A stretch of 64,000 bases of DNA. Origin: Alteromonadaceae bacterium (GTDB lineage Bacteria > Pseudomonadota > Gammaproteobacteria > Enterobacterales > Alteromonadaceae). This document shows, one piece after another, positions 44,786 through 53,658 of the stretch; positions within the stretch are counted from its first letter, which is position 1; each line of letters begins with the position of its first letter. The notes beneath the pieces are model-generated. The model was not told the origin of the DNA. It searched no databases and saw only the letters and a list, made by a program, of their open reading frames with translations. A program made the translations under genes and the position numbers. Location of the stretch: positions 62,001 through 126,000 of the forward strand of contig JABXHM010000038.1 of the NCBI GenBank assembly GCA_013373625.1, given 5' to 3'.

Positions 44786-45102
44786 GTCACACCTCAATGG
44801 ATAATTTATGGTGAGTTAAAGGTTAGTCCTGAAGGTTTGCCCAGGACTGTTCTTGTTCAACAAAATATAAAACCTTTACCGCATTATGCATTGACATTTG
44901 TCATGGCAAGAACCTTTCATCCCGCTAGGCTAAATCGGGAATATTACCGCGCTCATCCGAGTGCGGAAGACGCTCAGATTTTACTTATACGGGTAAGCCG
45001 GGTAAGCGAATCTGCACATGGATACACACAGTAAGCCTGTTGAAGATTAGTTACTGGCAAGTCCAACGATACTGGACTTACCAAAACTGAGAGGAATAAA
45101 TT
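44786..45102. other. Divergent intergenic region with hairpin before HyuA
   Basis: The inverted repeat AAGTCCA/TGGACTT (45059-45079, 7-base loop) lies just before the HyuA ribosome site (GAGAGGA). It may be an operator or a leader hairpin. A plus-strand frame at 44732-45034 overlaps the methyltransferase and looks non-coding. Confidence 0.45.
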
Positions 45103-47163
45103 ATGAGTTATCGTCTTGGCGTAGATGTCGGCGGAACCTTTACTGACCTGTTACTGATAAATGAAGAAAACGGTCAAACTTTTACCGCAAAAGTACCATC
45201 CACACCGCATGATTCGTCGGAAGGTGTATTAAATGGTATCGCTAGGATTTGTGAAGAATCTGGCGTCGACCCAACCCAAATTCATCGTGTTATGCACGGT
45301 ACAACGGTCGCAACCAATGCGGTACTAACCGGCAAGGGCGCTAAGGTCGGTCTGGTTACTACCAAGGGCTACGAGCACACCTTACAAGTGGCCCGGTCAT
45401 TTTGTCCTGGTGGGCTCGGCGGTTGGGTGAGCTTTGTAAAAAAACCTCTGCTGGCACCACTTGAGCTCACCATTGGTGCGACCGAGCGAATGGATGCCCA
45501 AGGTAAGGTCGTAACAGAACTTGACGAAGATGCGCTGCAGGCTGATCTGAAAAAGCTGTACGCAAAGGGCGAGGTAGAAGCGCTGACCATCTGCTTTATC
45601 AATGCTTACGTGAATGATGCACACGAAAAACGTGCCAAAGCGCTTGCCATTGAGGTGTTCGGTGATATCCCTATTTCTATTTCCAGTGAAGTGGTTCCTG
45701 AAATGCAGGAATATGAGCGTACCGAAACCACTGTGGTTAATTCTTATGTGCGCCCTGAAGTTGCTAAATATGTCAATAATTTGCAAAACGCGCTTGAAGA
45801 TCGCATGGGTAAGGACGTACAGCTTTCCATCCTCCGCTCAGATGGCGGTCTCGCCTCTGGTCGTGCGTCAGCGGAGTCGCCGGTAAACCTGTTAATGTCA
45901 GGTCCTGCTGGCGGTGTTACCGGTGCGATTTATTTCTGTAGCCGCGCAGGTTACGACGACATCCTGACGTTTGATATGGGTGGTACTTCAACCGATGTAG
46001 CGCTAATTCAGGGCTCAAAAGCCAAAGTTCGTCGCGAAACCATTGTTGGTGATGTCCGTGTGCGTGCGCCGTCGGTAGACGTGCGCACAGTGGGTGCGGG
46101 GGGCGGTTCGATTGCCTTTGTTCCTGAATTAACCAAAGCACTGCGTGTTGGTCCTGAATCAGCAGGTGCAGTACCTGGCCCTGCCGCCTATATGAAAGGT
46201 GGGGTCGAACCCACTGTCTGTGACGCCAATGTTGTATTAGGTTATCTGCCCTCCGACGTTCAACTCGGTGGTGCAATGGCCATTGATTATGATGCCGCAG
46301 TTGCAGCGGTACAAAAAGTCGCTGACGCCATGGGTATCGATATTATGGATGCTGCTGAAGGTATTATTAAGATTGCCAACGAAGCGATGTTTGGTGCGCT
46401 GCGTTTGGTCTCGGTTGAGCAAGGTTATGACCCACGAGATTTTGCCCTAGTTGGTTTCGGTGGTGCCGGACCGTTGCATGCAAACGCGTTGGGGATCCTC
46501 ACCGACGCCTGGCCGGTTATCGTACCACCAGGTCCGGGGGTTCTGTGTGCTTACGGAGATGCAACAACGGAAGTGCAAGACGAAGCGGCACGTACTTACT
46601 TGACGCTCGCACAAAACACCACCAAAGAAGCCTTGTTAGCTGATCTCGAAGAGCTTCGCAGTAAAGCCTCTGAATCGTTGATTGCAGATGGCTTAGCACC
46701 TGAGTCGCTGGAAGTTACCTATCAGGCCGACTTACGTTATACCGGTCAGGCATTTGAAATTTCAGTTGAATTCACCGCCGCTGAACTGGAACAAAAAGGC
46801 TTGAGTGTGCTGACTGCTTACTTCGATGAAGAACATGAAAAACTGTTTACCTTTAAACTCGGTGACGGCCATGAAATTCTGATCATCCGGGCCGTAGTGA
46901 ATGCGAAATCCGGCGATATTGCTGAGCGTAAACTGGGCGAAGAAAGTCTGTCACTAGCAGATTGTAAAATTCAGGATACACGCTTTTTCTTTGAAGGCGA
47001 ATGGCATGAAGGCGCGATTTATGACCGCAGCAAACTGCATCCGGGCATTGCTATTGCGGGTCCAGCCATCGTGGGTGAAATGGACTCAACAACCGTCGTT
47101 CTGCCTGGTTATCAAGCCAATATCGACCATGTTGGCAACTTATTAATCAATCCAGCGAAATAA
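45103..47163 (+). CDS. Hydantoinase/oxoprolinase subunit A (HyuA type)
   Basis: The protein has 686 residues. The ATP-grasping N-terminus GVDVGGTFTDLLLI, MHGTTVATNAVL and FDMGGTSTDVALI are typical of the hydantoinase A/oxoprolinase family. This subunit uses ATP to activate the ring or ketone before the B subunit acts. Members cleave N-methylhydantoin or 5-oxoproline, or carboxylate acetone or acetophenone. HyuB starts 14 bases downstream. Since a cyclic-amide permease and imide hydrolases are in the same region, ring opening of a lactam or hydantoin is preferred, but carboxylation is not excluded. Confidence 0.92.
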   Translation: MSYRLGVDVGGTFTDLLLINEENGQTFTAKVPSTPHDSSEGVLNGIARICEESGVDPTQIHRVMHGTTVATNAVLTGKGAKVGLVTTKGYEHTLQVARSFCPGGLGGWVSFVKKPLLAPLELTIGATERMDAQGKVVTELDEDALQADLKKLYAKGEVEALTICFINAYVNDAHEKRAKALAIEVFGDIPISISSEVVPEMQEYERTETTVVNSYVRPEVAKYVNNLQNALEDRMGKDVQLSILRSDGGLASGRASAESPVNLLMSGPAGGVTGAIYFCSRAGYDDILTFDMGGTSTDVALIQGSKAKVRRETIVGDVRVRAPSVDVRTVGAGGGSIAFVPELTKALRVGPESAGAVPGPAAYMKGGVEPTVCDANVVLGYLPSDVQLGGAMAIDYDAAVAAVQKVADAMGIDIMDAAEGIIKIANEAMFGALRLVSVEQGYDPRDFALVGFGGAGPLHANALGILTDAWPVIVPPGPGVLCAYGDATTEVQDEAARTYLTLAQNTTKEALLADLEELRSKASESLIADGLAPESLEVTYQADLRYTGQAFEISVEFTAAELEQKGLSVLTAYFDEEHEKLFTFKLGDGHEILIIRAVVNAKSGDIAERKLGEESLSLADCKIQDTRFFFEGEWHEGAIYDRSKLHPGIAIAGPAIVGEMDSTTVVLPGYQANIDHVGNLLINPAK

Positions 47164-47177
47164 CCGGGGAGATCACA

Positions 47178-49043
47178 ATGACTGCACAAATTATCGAAAC
47201 CAACAATACCCCACTTGAGCGTGTTGATGTTGACGGTGTTACCGTTGATATCATTGAAAATGCCCTGCGTAATGCCCGCGAAGAAATGGATGCTGTGCTG
47301 TTTCGCACCGCAATGTCTCCGGGCATCCGCGAACAGGGTGACTGTTTCCCTTTGATCGCCGACCGCCATGGCAAAATGGTGGTGGGCCAGATGGGGTCTT
47401 TCATCACCGGATTTACCAAAGCCTATGAGGGTAAGCTTGAAGAAGGTGATATTATCCTGACAAACGACCCTTACATGTGTAATGCAGCAGTTTCGCACTT
47501 GAATGACTGGCTGGTACTGGTACCGGTATTCCGAAATGGTCGCCATATTGCGTGGTCAGCCATGTTTGGTCACATGTCGGACAACGGTGGTATGGTGCCT
47601 GGCTCGATGCCTATTCAGGCGTCGACAATTTTCCAGGAAGGGGTACGAATTCCGCCGGTAAAATTATATAAAAAAGGCGTTTTACAGGAAGAAGTCCTTG
47701 AGCTGATACTGCACAATGTGCGTACGCCACAGTGGAATCGTTTTGACTTGAACGCGTTGGTAGCCGCCTGTAAAACAGCGGCAAAACGCTGTAACGAACT
47801 GGCTGAGCGCTTTGGTGATGATGTTTTTGACTCGACCATGGGCATTATGCTGGAGCGTAACAAAATGGCGATGGGTGAAATTATTAAAATGTTCATCCCA
47901 GAAGAGCCTCGCGAGTTTGCTGATTACATCTGTGACGATGGTAAAGGCATGGGGCCTTACAAAATAAACTGTAAGATGTGGCGTGAAGGCGAAAAGGTTA
48001 TCTTCGATTTCGACGGCACCGATCCGCAGGCGCAGAGCTCTATAAACTTCTACCTCAATGAAGAAATGTTCAAGATGTTCTTCGGTTCATTCACCATTAA
48101 TGTTGTCGATCCGCAAATCATCTTTAATGATGGTTTCTATGATCTGGTAGATGTACGTATTCCAGAAGGTACGTTACTTAAGCCTAAATACCCGGCAGCA
48201 TTGTCTGGCCGAACTCATGCGCTGGGTCGTATTTTCGATATTCTGGGCGCACTGTTAGGAATGGGCGCACCCAAAGAGCTACTGAATGCCGCTGGTTTCT
48301 CTGACTCTCCTCACCTGTTCTATTCAGGTTATGACGACAATGGAGAGTGGTTCCAGCTGTTTCAAATCGGCTTTGGCGGGATTCCGGGGCGTCCGGTAGG
48401 GGATGGGCCTGACGGTCATTCTTTATGGCCCGGTTTTACTAACGTGCCGAATGAATTTATCGAGTCGTATTTCCCAATGCGTATTGAAAATTATGAAGTA
48501 ATCCCTGACTCGGGTGGCGCTGGTTTACACCGGGGAGGACATGGCCTGAGTGTGGCTTATCGCTTCCTTTGTGACGGCCAGATTGCGATTCACGATGACC
48601 GTTGGTTGGTTTACCCGTGGGGCGTTAATGGAGGCGAGCCAGGTATGCGGTCAACCAAGCGTATGGTGCGTGCAGACGGCAGCGAGGAATGGTTACCGTC
48701 TAAGTGTGAAGATCTCAAAGTCAAATCTGGTGATCTACTGTACTTTAACACCTGGGGCGGTGGTGGCTGGGGTGACCCATATTTGCGCGACCCTGCACTC
48801 GTTTTGGCTGACTTTAATCGTGGTCTTGTGACTGAATATGGTGCGAAAGCTTACGGTGTTGTACTTGAGGATGGAGTGGTTAATGAAGCCGCTACTGCTG
48901 ACTTGCGTTACACACTGACTAAGCAACGTGGCGAAATCAGCCTGTTCAATAATGGCGGCACCATCGAGGAAATTAAGGCTAGGTGCTTGGAAGAAACACA
49001 TATTCCAGCCCCGATCGCACCTACCTTTCAAAACGTAAAGTAA
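47178..49043 (+). CDS. Hydantoinase/oxoprolinase subunit B (HyuB type)
   Basis: The protein has 621 residues. The N-terminal IENALRNAREEMDAVLFRTAMSP, TNDPYMCNAAVSHLNDW and GHMSDNGG replace the usual NDPY-GG-H-PD and HHADVGG motifs, so the metal site is slightly altered. The C-terminus has GGAGLHRGGHGLSVAYRF and WGGGGWGDP, both usual for the family. It forms the catalytic half with HyuA. GGGGAGA lies before the ATG. The LeuC-like gene follows 98 bases later on the same strand, so ring opening and hydration may be linked in one operon. Confidence 0.92.
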   Translation: MTAQIIETNNTPLERVDVDGVTVDIIENALRNAREEMDAVLFRTAMSPGIREQGDCFPLIADRHGKMVVGQMGSFITGFTKAYEGKLEEGDIILTNDPYMCNAAVSHLNDWLVLVPVFRNGRHIAWSAMFGHMSDNGGMVPGSMPIQASTIFQEGVRIPPVKLYKKGVLQEEVLELILHNVRTPQWNRFDLNALVAACKTAAKRCNELAERFGDDVFDSTMGIMLERNKMAMGEIIKMFIPEEPREFADYICDDGKGMGPYKINCKMWREGEKVIFDFDGTDPQAQSSINFYLNEEMFKMFFGSFTINVVDPQIIFNDGFYDLVDVRIPEGTLLKPKYPAALSGRTHALGRIFDILGALLGMGAPKELLNAAGFSDSPHLFYSGYDDNGEWFQLFQIGFGGIPGRPVGDGPDGHSLWPGFTNVPNEFIESYFPMRIENYEVIPDSGGAGLHRGGHGLSVAYRFLCDGQIAIHDDRWLVYPWGVNGGEPGMRSTKRMVRADGSEEWLPSKCEDLKVKSGDLLYFNTWGGGGWGDPYLRDPALVLADFNRGLVTEYGAKAYGVVLEDGVVNEAATADLRYTLTKQRGEISLFNNGGTIEEIKARCLEETHIPAPIAPTFQNVK

Positions 49044-49141
49044 AAGCATACCGGCCAGCTCGGCTCATGCACTAACGTCCGCGCTTAGCGAGCTGCTAAG
49101 TGCGAACGTTCATACCCACATATATGTTTGCAGGAATACTA

Positions 49142-50563
49142 ATGAACTCGCCCCGTACACTATACGATAAACTTTGGGAACGCCGCTGTGTTAAACAAAA
49201 CGAGGACGGCACCGCACTGATTTATATCGACCGCCATATTGTGCACGAAGTCTCTTCTGCACAAGCCTTTGAAGGTTTACAAGCGGCAAACCGTCGGCCC
49301 TGGCGTACTGATGCCATTATTGCTACGCCTGATCATAATGTTCCAACCACTGATCGGGATAAGGGCATCGCCGGCATTACCGACGACACATCTCGTATTC
49401 AGGTACAGACGCTCGATGATAACTGTAAAACCTTTTCGATACCTCAGTTTGCATTAAATGATAATCGGCAGGGAATTGTTCATGTTATAGCGCCGGAACA
49501 GGGGCTGACGCTGCCCGGTATGACTGTTGTTTGCGGTGATTCTCATACCGCTACCCATGGTGCGTTTGCCGCGCTAGGCGTAGGCATTGGCACGTCAGAG
49601 GTAGAGCATGTTCTGGCCACCCAATGCTTGATCCAACGTAAAGCAAAAAATCTCCGTATTGACGTGTCCGGAAAGTTGGGCGTCGGTGTCACGGCCAAAG
49701 ATGTGGTGCTGTATATCATCAGCCAGATTGGAACGGCGGCGGGCACCGGTTGTACCATCGAATTTACTGGCGAAGCGATCTATAGCCTCTCTATGGAAGG
49801 CCGTATGACGCTGTGTAATATGGCTATCGAAGCCGGCGCACGAGCCGGGCTAGTAGCGTTTGACGCCACCACCGAAGCCTATGTTAAAGGCCGTCGTTAT
49901 GCGCCTTCCGGACAGGATTGGGATAAGGCGGTCGCTATATGGCGTGAACTCAAAAGCGATAAAGACGCGGTTTTTGACATAGAATATCATTATGATGCAG
50001 CCGATATTCGTCCGCAGGTTAGCTGGGGGACATCGCCGGAGATGGTGGTGGCGATTGATGCGACTGTTCCCCTCGTAGAGAACCTGCCTGCGGGTAAATC
50101 TGCGGATTATCAAAAAGCCATGCAATATATGGGGCTCGAACCTGGTCAATCTATGACCAGCATTAAACTTGATCGAGTCTTTGTCGGTTCATGCACCAAC
50201 TCACGGATTGAAGATATTCGTACTGTTGCAAAGTTAGTGAAAGGCAAGCAAGTCGCGGCCAATATTAAGCAAGCTCTGGTGGTTCCGGGATCAGGACTGG
50301 TTAAAGCGCAAGCAGAAAAGGAAGGTCTGGATACGATACTTATCGAAGCAGGATTTGAATGGCGTTCACCTGGATGTTCAATGTGTCTGGCCATGAATGC
50401 TGACCGTTTATTTTCTGGTGAGCACTGTGCTTCAACCTCAAACCGCAATTTTGAAAGCCGCCAAGGCAGCGGTGGCCGCACACATTTGGTGAGTCCTGCC
50501 ATGGCTGCTGCCGCCGCGATCCATGGTCACCTTGTTGATGTCTCAAAGGAGTCAGTACTATGA
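49142..50563 (+). CDS. LeuC-like isopropylmalate isomerase large subunit (copy 2)
   Basis: The protein has 473 residues. It looks like a classical Leu[54 protein letters not shown], and cluster cysteines in [11 protein letters not shown] and [11 protein letters not shown]. An insertion lies near [15 protein letters not shown] 49142 has AGGA eight bases upstream. It overlaps LeuD copy 2 by four bases. The high similarity to biosynthetic LeuC makes leucine synthesis possible. However, it lies directly behind HyuAB with no leuA or leuB, so a catabolic hydratase is equally likely. Confidence 0.92.
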   Translation: MNSPRTLYDKLWERRCVKQNEDGTALIYIDRHIVHEVSSAQAFEGLQAANRRPWRTDAIIATPDHNVPTTDRDKGIAGITDDTSRIQVQTLDDNCKTFSIPQFALNDNRQGIVHVIAPEQGLTLPGMTVVCGDSHTATHGAFAALGVGIGTSEVEHVLATQCLIQRKAKNLRIDVSGKLGVGVTAKDVVLYIISQIGTAAGTGCTIEFTGEAIYSLSMEGRMTLCNMAIEAGARAGLVAFDATTEAYVKGRRYAPSGQDWDKAVAIWRELKSDKDAVFDIEYHYDAADIRPQVSWGTSPEMVVAIDATVPLVENLPAGKSADYQKAMQYMGLEPGQSMTSIKLDRVFVGSCTNSRIEDIRTVAKLVKGKQVAANIKQALVVPGSGLVKAQAEKEGLDTILIEAGFEWRSPGCSMCLAMNADRLFSGEHCASTSNRNFESRQGSGGRTHLVSPAMAAAAAIHGHLVDVSKESVL

Positions 50564-51201
50564 AACCATTCACTCAGCATACCGGACAGGTTTATCCCTT
50601 CGACCGCGCTAATATCGACACAGATGCCATTTTGCCTAAACAGTATTTAAAGTCGATTCGCAAATTTGGTTACGCTGATTGGCTATTTGATGACTTGCGC
50701 TATCTGGATAGCGGTGATGTCACAACACCTATCGCTGAGCGTCGCAAAAATCCTGACTTTATGCTTAATCAACCCGAGTATCAGTGCAGTACTGTACTGC
50801 TGGCCAGAGACAATTTTGGCTGTGGTTCGAGCCGTGAACATGCAGTTTGGGCGCTGCGTGATTATGGTTTTAAAGTGGTACTTGCTCCAAGTTTTGCCGA
50901 TATTTTTTATAACAACTGCTTTAAAAATGGCTTGCTGCCCATTGCCTTACCCCCAAAGGTTGTCGATGATTTATTTAGCCTCGCGGCGACGGCCAAGCTA
51001 ACGATTAGCGTCGACCTCGTCAGCAAAATGATTTGTGCGGATACGCATCAGTGGCAGTTTGATATTGACGAGTCGCGTCGGGCAAACCTGTTGGCTGGGC
51101 TCGATGAAATTTCTATAACACTCGCCAGCGCCGACCTTATTTGCAGCTTTGAAAAAACGCTTAAGGATGATGAACCCTGGCTATTTCAAACGATTGACTA
51201 A
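50560..51201 (+). CDS. LeuD-like isopropylmalate isomerase small subunit (copy 2)
   Basis: The protein has 213 residues with [33 protein letters not shown] and [19 protein letters not shown]. The substrate loop [16 protein letters not shown] is close to that of biosynthetic LeuD and different from PSREM of copy 1. The start ATG overlaps the LeuC stop by four bases (ATGA), so the two subunits are coupled. It ends the HyuAB-LeuCD unit. It is followed by a possible terminator at 51259-51277. Confidence 0.92.
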   Translation: MKPFTQHTGQVYPFDRANIDTDAILPKQYLKSIRKFGYADWLFDDLRYLDSGDVTTPIAERRKNPDFMLNQPEYQCSTVLLARDNFGCGSSREHAVWALRDYGFKVVLAPSFADIFYNNCFKNGLLPIALPPKVVDDLFSLAATAKLTISVDLVSKMICADTHQWQFDIDESRRANLLAGLDEISITLASADLICSFEKTLKDDEPWLFQTID

Positions 51202-51511
51202 ACAAGATGTCAGTCATTTTGTCGTTTAGTCATGTCACAACGGCTGTATGGCATAACAGGCGCTGCAGCGCAGCGCCCTTTAAACCGGAAAAGAAACTAA
51301 CGCACAGGCTCGCGAGCATTAGGGATAAGGTTTGTTGGCCGCCAATCTGGTTTCTTAGGCTGTCGAGTTAGAAAGACAACGTGATACCTTAAGAAGCCCT
51401 AAAGGATAAAATTTGATTGTTGAAAAAGACGGAATACGTTCACGATTTTTACGGCCTCTTTGATAATCTAATTCCCCATCGACCAACAACCGCGATGTTT
51501 TCGACACACGT
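51202..51511. other. Intergenic region after LeuCD copy 2
   Basis: GGCGCTG/CAGCGCC with a CAGCG loop (51259-51277) is a likely terminator for the LeuCD operon, with CTTTAAA after it. Nothing else was recognised before the minus-strand DUF3224 gene. Confidence 0.5.
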
Positions 51512-51925
51512 TTATTGTATGTCAGTATTATTGTTGGTTTCGAAGGTATATGTTGCTTCACCGCCTTGGGTAGATCTGAAATGGCCGGACATACCGGTCA
51601 AGGCTAGCTCAGGCTGACAATGCTCACTTCTGCAATCAATAATGGTGAAGCGGCCTGATGCCACTGCGTTGGTGAATTCGCCGGTGAGACATATCAGCAG
51701 TTGATACGATTGATTATTGATCGTGCCTGTGAGGCATTCAAAACCATTGAAGTGTGCATTGCCGTCGTCGCTATAAAGCAATTGGTAATGGACTTCACTT
51801 GTACCAACGATATCTCCCGTATAGGCCTGAGTGACTACCGCTTTGTTCAGTTTACCGCCCTGAGGATGAGATTTTTGCGTGTCTTCCTGCCAGTCTGTAA
51901 TGGAAAAGGTGCCGGTTAACTGCAT
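51512..51925 (-). CDS. DUF3224 family protein
   Basis: The protein has 137 residues and no signal peptide. It shows the DUF3224 pattern of a small beta-barrel: MQLTGTFSITDWQEDT at the start, IVGTSEVHYQLLYSDDGNAHF, GLECLTG-like GFECLTGTI and LTGMSGHFRSTQGGEATYTF near the end. The family is thought to bind small molecules, without a known reaction. It is divergent from the AraC regulator and may be its target. Confidence 0.8.
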   Translation of the reverse strand: MQLTGTFSITDWQEDTQKSHPQGGKLNKAVVTQAYTGDIVGTSEVHYQLLYSDDGNAHFNGFECLTGTINNQSYQLLICLTGEFTNAVASGRFTIIDCRSEHCQPELALTGMSGHFRSTQGGEATYTFETNNNTDIQ

Positions 51926-52014
51926 GGTTGCTCCGAGAATATTTACGTGTAAAAGAAGAAAAGGTTACCACCCGCAACGCTTCTGGTATTGTAAAAACAC
52001 GCCAAATTACACCG

Positions 52015-52821
52015 ATGAAGTACATCAATTTGCAAACTAACGATAACCCTGTAAGCGGTGTTTTGCACAGTAGTGAGAGTGCCAGGCAATATAACCTGCG
52101 ACGTTATTATCCTCCGGCTCAGCTTAATAGTTTGGTTGAGCAGTTTTGGTTGGTGGACTGGCAACTCAGTAACGGCCAACGCCATACGCAGCAAAATTTA
52201 CCGGATCCTAATTTTCATTTAGTGTTTGATAACGGCGCGGCAAAGCTGATTGGTCCGGTGAGTAAAATGTATGCATACGCTATGCAAGCTACAGGCAGAA
52301 TCATTGGGGTAAAGTTTAATATTGGTGCCCTGGCTAAGTGGCTGAACGCGCCGGTGAATGCGTATGTGGATAAAGAAATAGCCGCCACAGCCGTTTTTGG
52401 GCCGCAAGTGACGGAGCTGGTTGCGCTGCTTGCAAAAGCGCGTGATGACGAAGCAATAGTGGCATTATTACACCGTTTTTTGCTGCCATTTGACGCCGCT
52501 CCTGGCAGGCAATTACAACAAACTCAACAGGTGTTTGCCTTGATAAAACACAATAGCGACGCTACAACCGTTGCAATGTTATCGCAACTATCGGGCGTGT
52601 CGTTAAGAACGCTGCAACGTAACTTTCAACAATATGTCGGTTTGTCACCCAAATGGCTGATTAGAAAGTACCGGCTGCATGACGCACTGGCGGCACTGGA
52701 GGATCAACGAACCACTATCGCGGATGTCGTTGAGCTACTGGATTACACCGATCAATCCCATCTGATCCGGGATTTTAAAGCCATGCTGGGCGTAACGCCG
52801 AACGTTTATATCAATCAGTAG
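52015..52821 (+). CDS. AraC-family transcription regulator
   Basis: The protein has 268 residues from ATG 52015. The start is uncertain since the open frame runs 29 codons farther left and no ribosome site stands out. The N-terminal sensor half includes YYPPAQLNSLVEQFWLVDW and GVKFNIGALAKWL. The C-terminal half has the two helix-turn-helix units (LSQLSGVSLRTLQRNFQQYV and ELLDYTDQSHLIRDFKAMLG, with GVTPNVY). It is transcribed away from DUF3224. Local control of that gene is likely. Confidence 0.85.
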   Translation: MKYINLQTNDNPVSGVLHSSESARQYNLRRYYPPAQLNSLVEQFWLVDWQLSNGQRHTQQNLPDPNFHLVFDNGAAKLIGPVSKMYAYAMQATGRIIGVKFNIGALAKWLNAPVNAYVDKEIAATAVFGPQVTELVALLAKARDDEAIVALLHRFLLPFDAAPGRQLQQTQQVFALIKHNSDATTVAMLSQLSGVSLRTLQRNFQQYVGLSPKWLIRKYRLHDALAALEDQRTTIADVVELLDYTDQSHLIRDFKAMLGVTPNVYINQ

Positions 52822-52851
52822 TTGCGTGTGGTTGTGTCAACACCAGCACAC

Positions 52852-52880
52852 AAAAAGGCGAGCATTCACTCGCCTTTTTA
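52852..52880. terminator. Bidirectional terminator between araC-type and FMN reductase genes
   Basis: AAAAAGGCGAG pairs with CTCGCCTTTTT around CATTCA. T-runs are on both strands, which fits two convergent genes. Confidence 0.85.
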
Positions 52881-52921
52881 TTGCTTTAAACTGTCAATCG
52901 CTCAGCGCTAAAGCAAGTAGC

Positions 52922-53449
52922 CTATTCGGCCAAATTTGCTACTGCTGCTGTCAGTTCCGCAATAAGCGCGTCATCTGTTGGTTTACCGGCTTCAAGGTCG
53001 AACTTGTCGTAAAACGCCGGCACCGATACGGTTGCTTTAACGTTACCGCCAAAATACGGCGCTGAGCCTTCGGCTGCGGCTAATACTGACTTAGCACCGG
53101 TTGGGCCAGGAGAGGTACCAAGGTAAACTGCAGGCTTGCCTTTAAATACCTCACGGTCAATTCGCGTTGCCCAATCGAACAGGTTTTTGTATGCAGCCGG
53201 GTAGTGTCCGTTGTGCTCAGCAAAGGAAATCACAAAAGCATCCGCTTCAGCGAGATCATTTAAGAACGCCTGCGCGCCCTCGGCTTGGCCAATTTCTTTT
53301 TCTTTATCTTCACTGAACATTGGTACGTTGTAGTCGTTAATGTCTAATACTTTAACTTCAGCGCCTTCAACCAGACCAGCCGTATAGGTAGCCAGTGCTT
53401 TATTGATAGATGTAGAACTTGTGCTTGCGCCGTATGCAACGATTTTCAT
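52922..53449 (-). CDS. NADPH-dependent FMN reductase (flavodoxin fold)
   Basis: The protein has 175 residues. It starts MKIVAYGASTSSTSINKALATY, where the Ser/Thr-rich loop binds the FMN phosphate. The flavodoxin-like fold continues with AFVISFAEHNGHYPAAYKNLFDW and YLGTSPGPTGAKSVL. It would reduce FMN or quinones with NAD(P)H. A GGGG site lies before the ATG. It is a lone gene and not linked by context to either catabolic block. Confidence 0.9.
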   Translation of the reverse strand: MKIVAYGASTSSTSINKALATYTAGLVEGAEVKVLDINDYNVPMFSEDKEKEIGQAEGAQAFLNDLAEADAFVISFAEHNGHYPAAYKNLFDWATRIDREVFKGKPAVYLGTSPGPTGAKSVLAAAEGSAPYFGGNVKATVSVPAFYDKFDLEAGKPTDDALIAELTAAVANLAE

Positions 53450-53658
53450 GTTTTTTACCCCGTCGATTTAAACTTGCAATCATTATAAATAGCTACGGTA
53501 AAGACAACCATGTGATTTAAATTTGTTTTATATTCGATTTTTCAGAATGATGGTCACAATTTGTTTAAGTTCAGGGCGGATTGGCGGCGAAGCGCGCAGA
53601 GGCAATGACTGCGCCACCGTATACATCCTGGGTAACAGCCATTAATTACTGATTAATA

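Noticed and set aside
44732..45034. A 100-codon plus-strand frame overlapping the methyltransferase start
   Set aside because: It overlaps a well-supported gene on the other strand and lacks a ribosome site.
51355..51617. Short frames on both strands after LeuCD copy 2
   Set aside because: Their composition is not protein-like, and one overlaps the DUF3224 gene.
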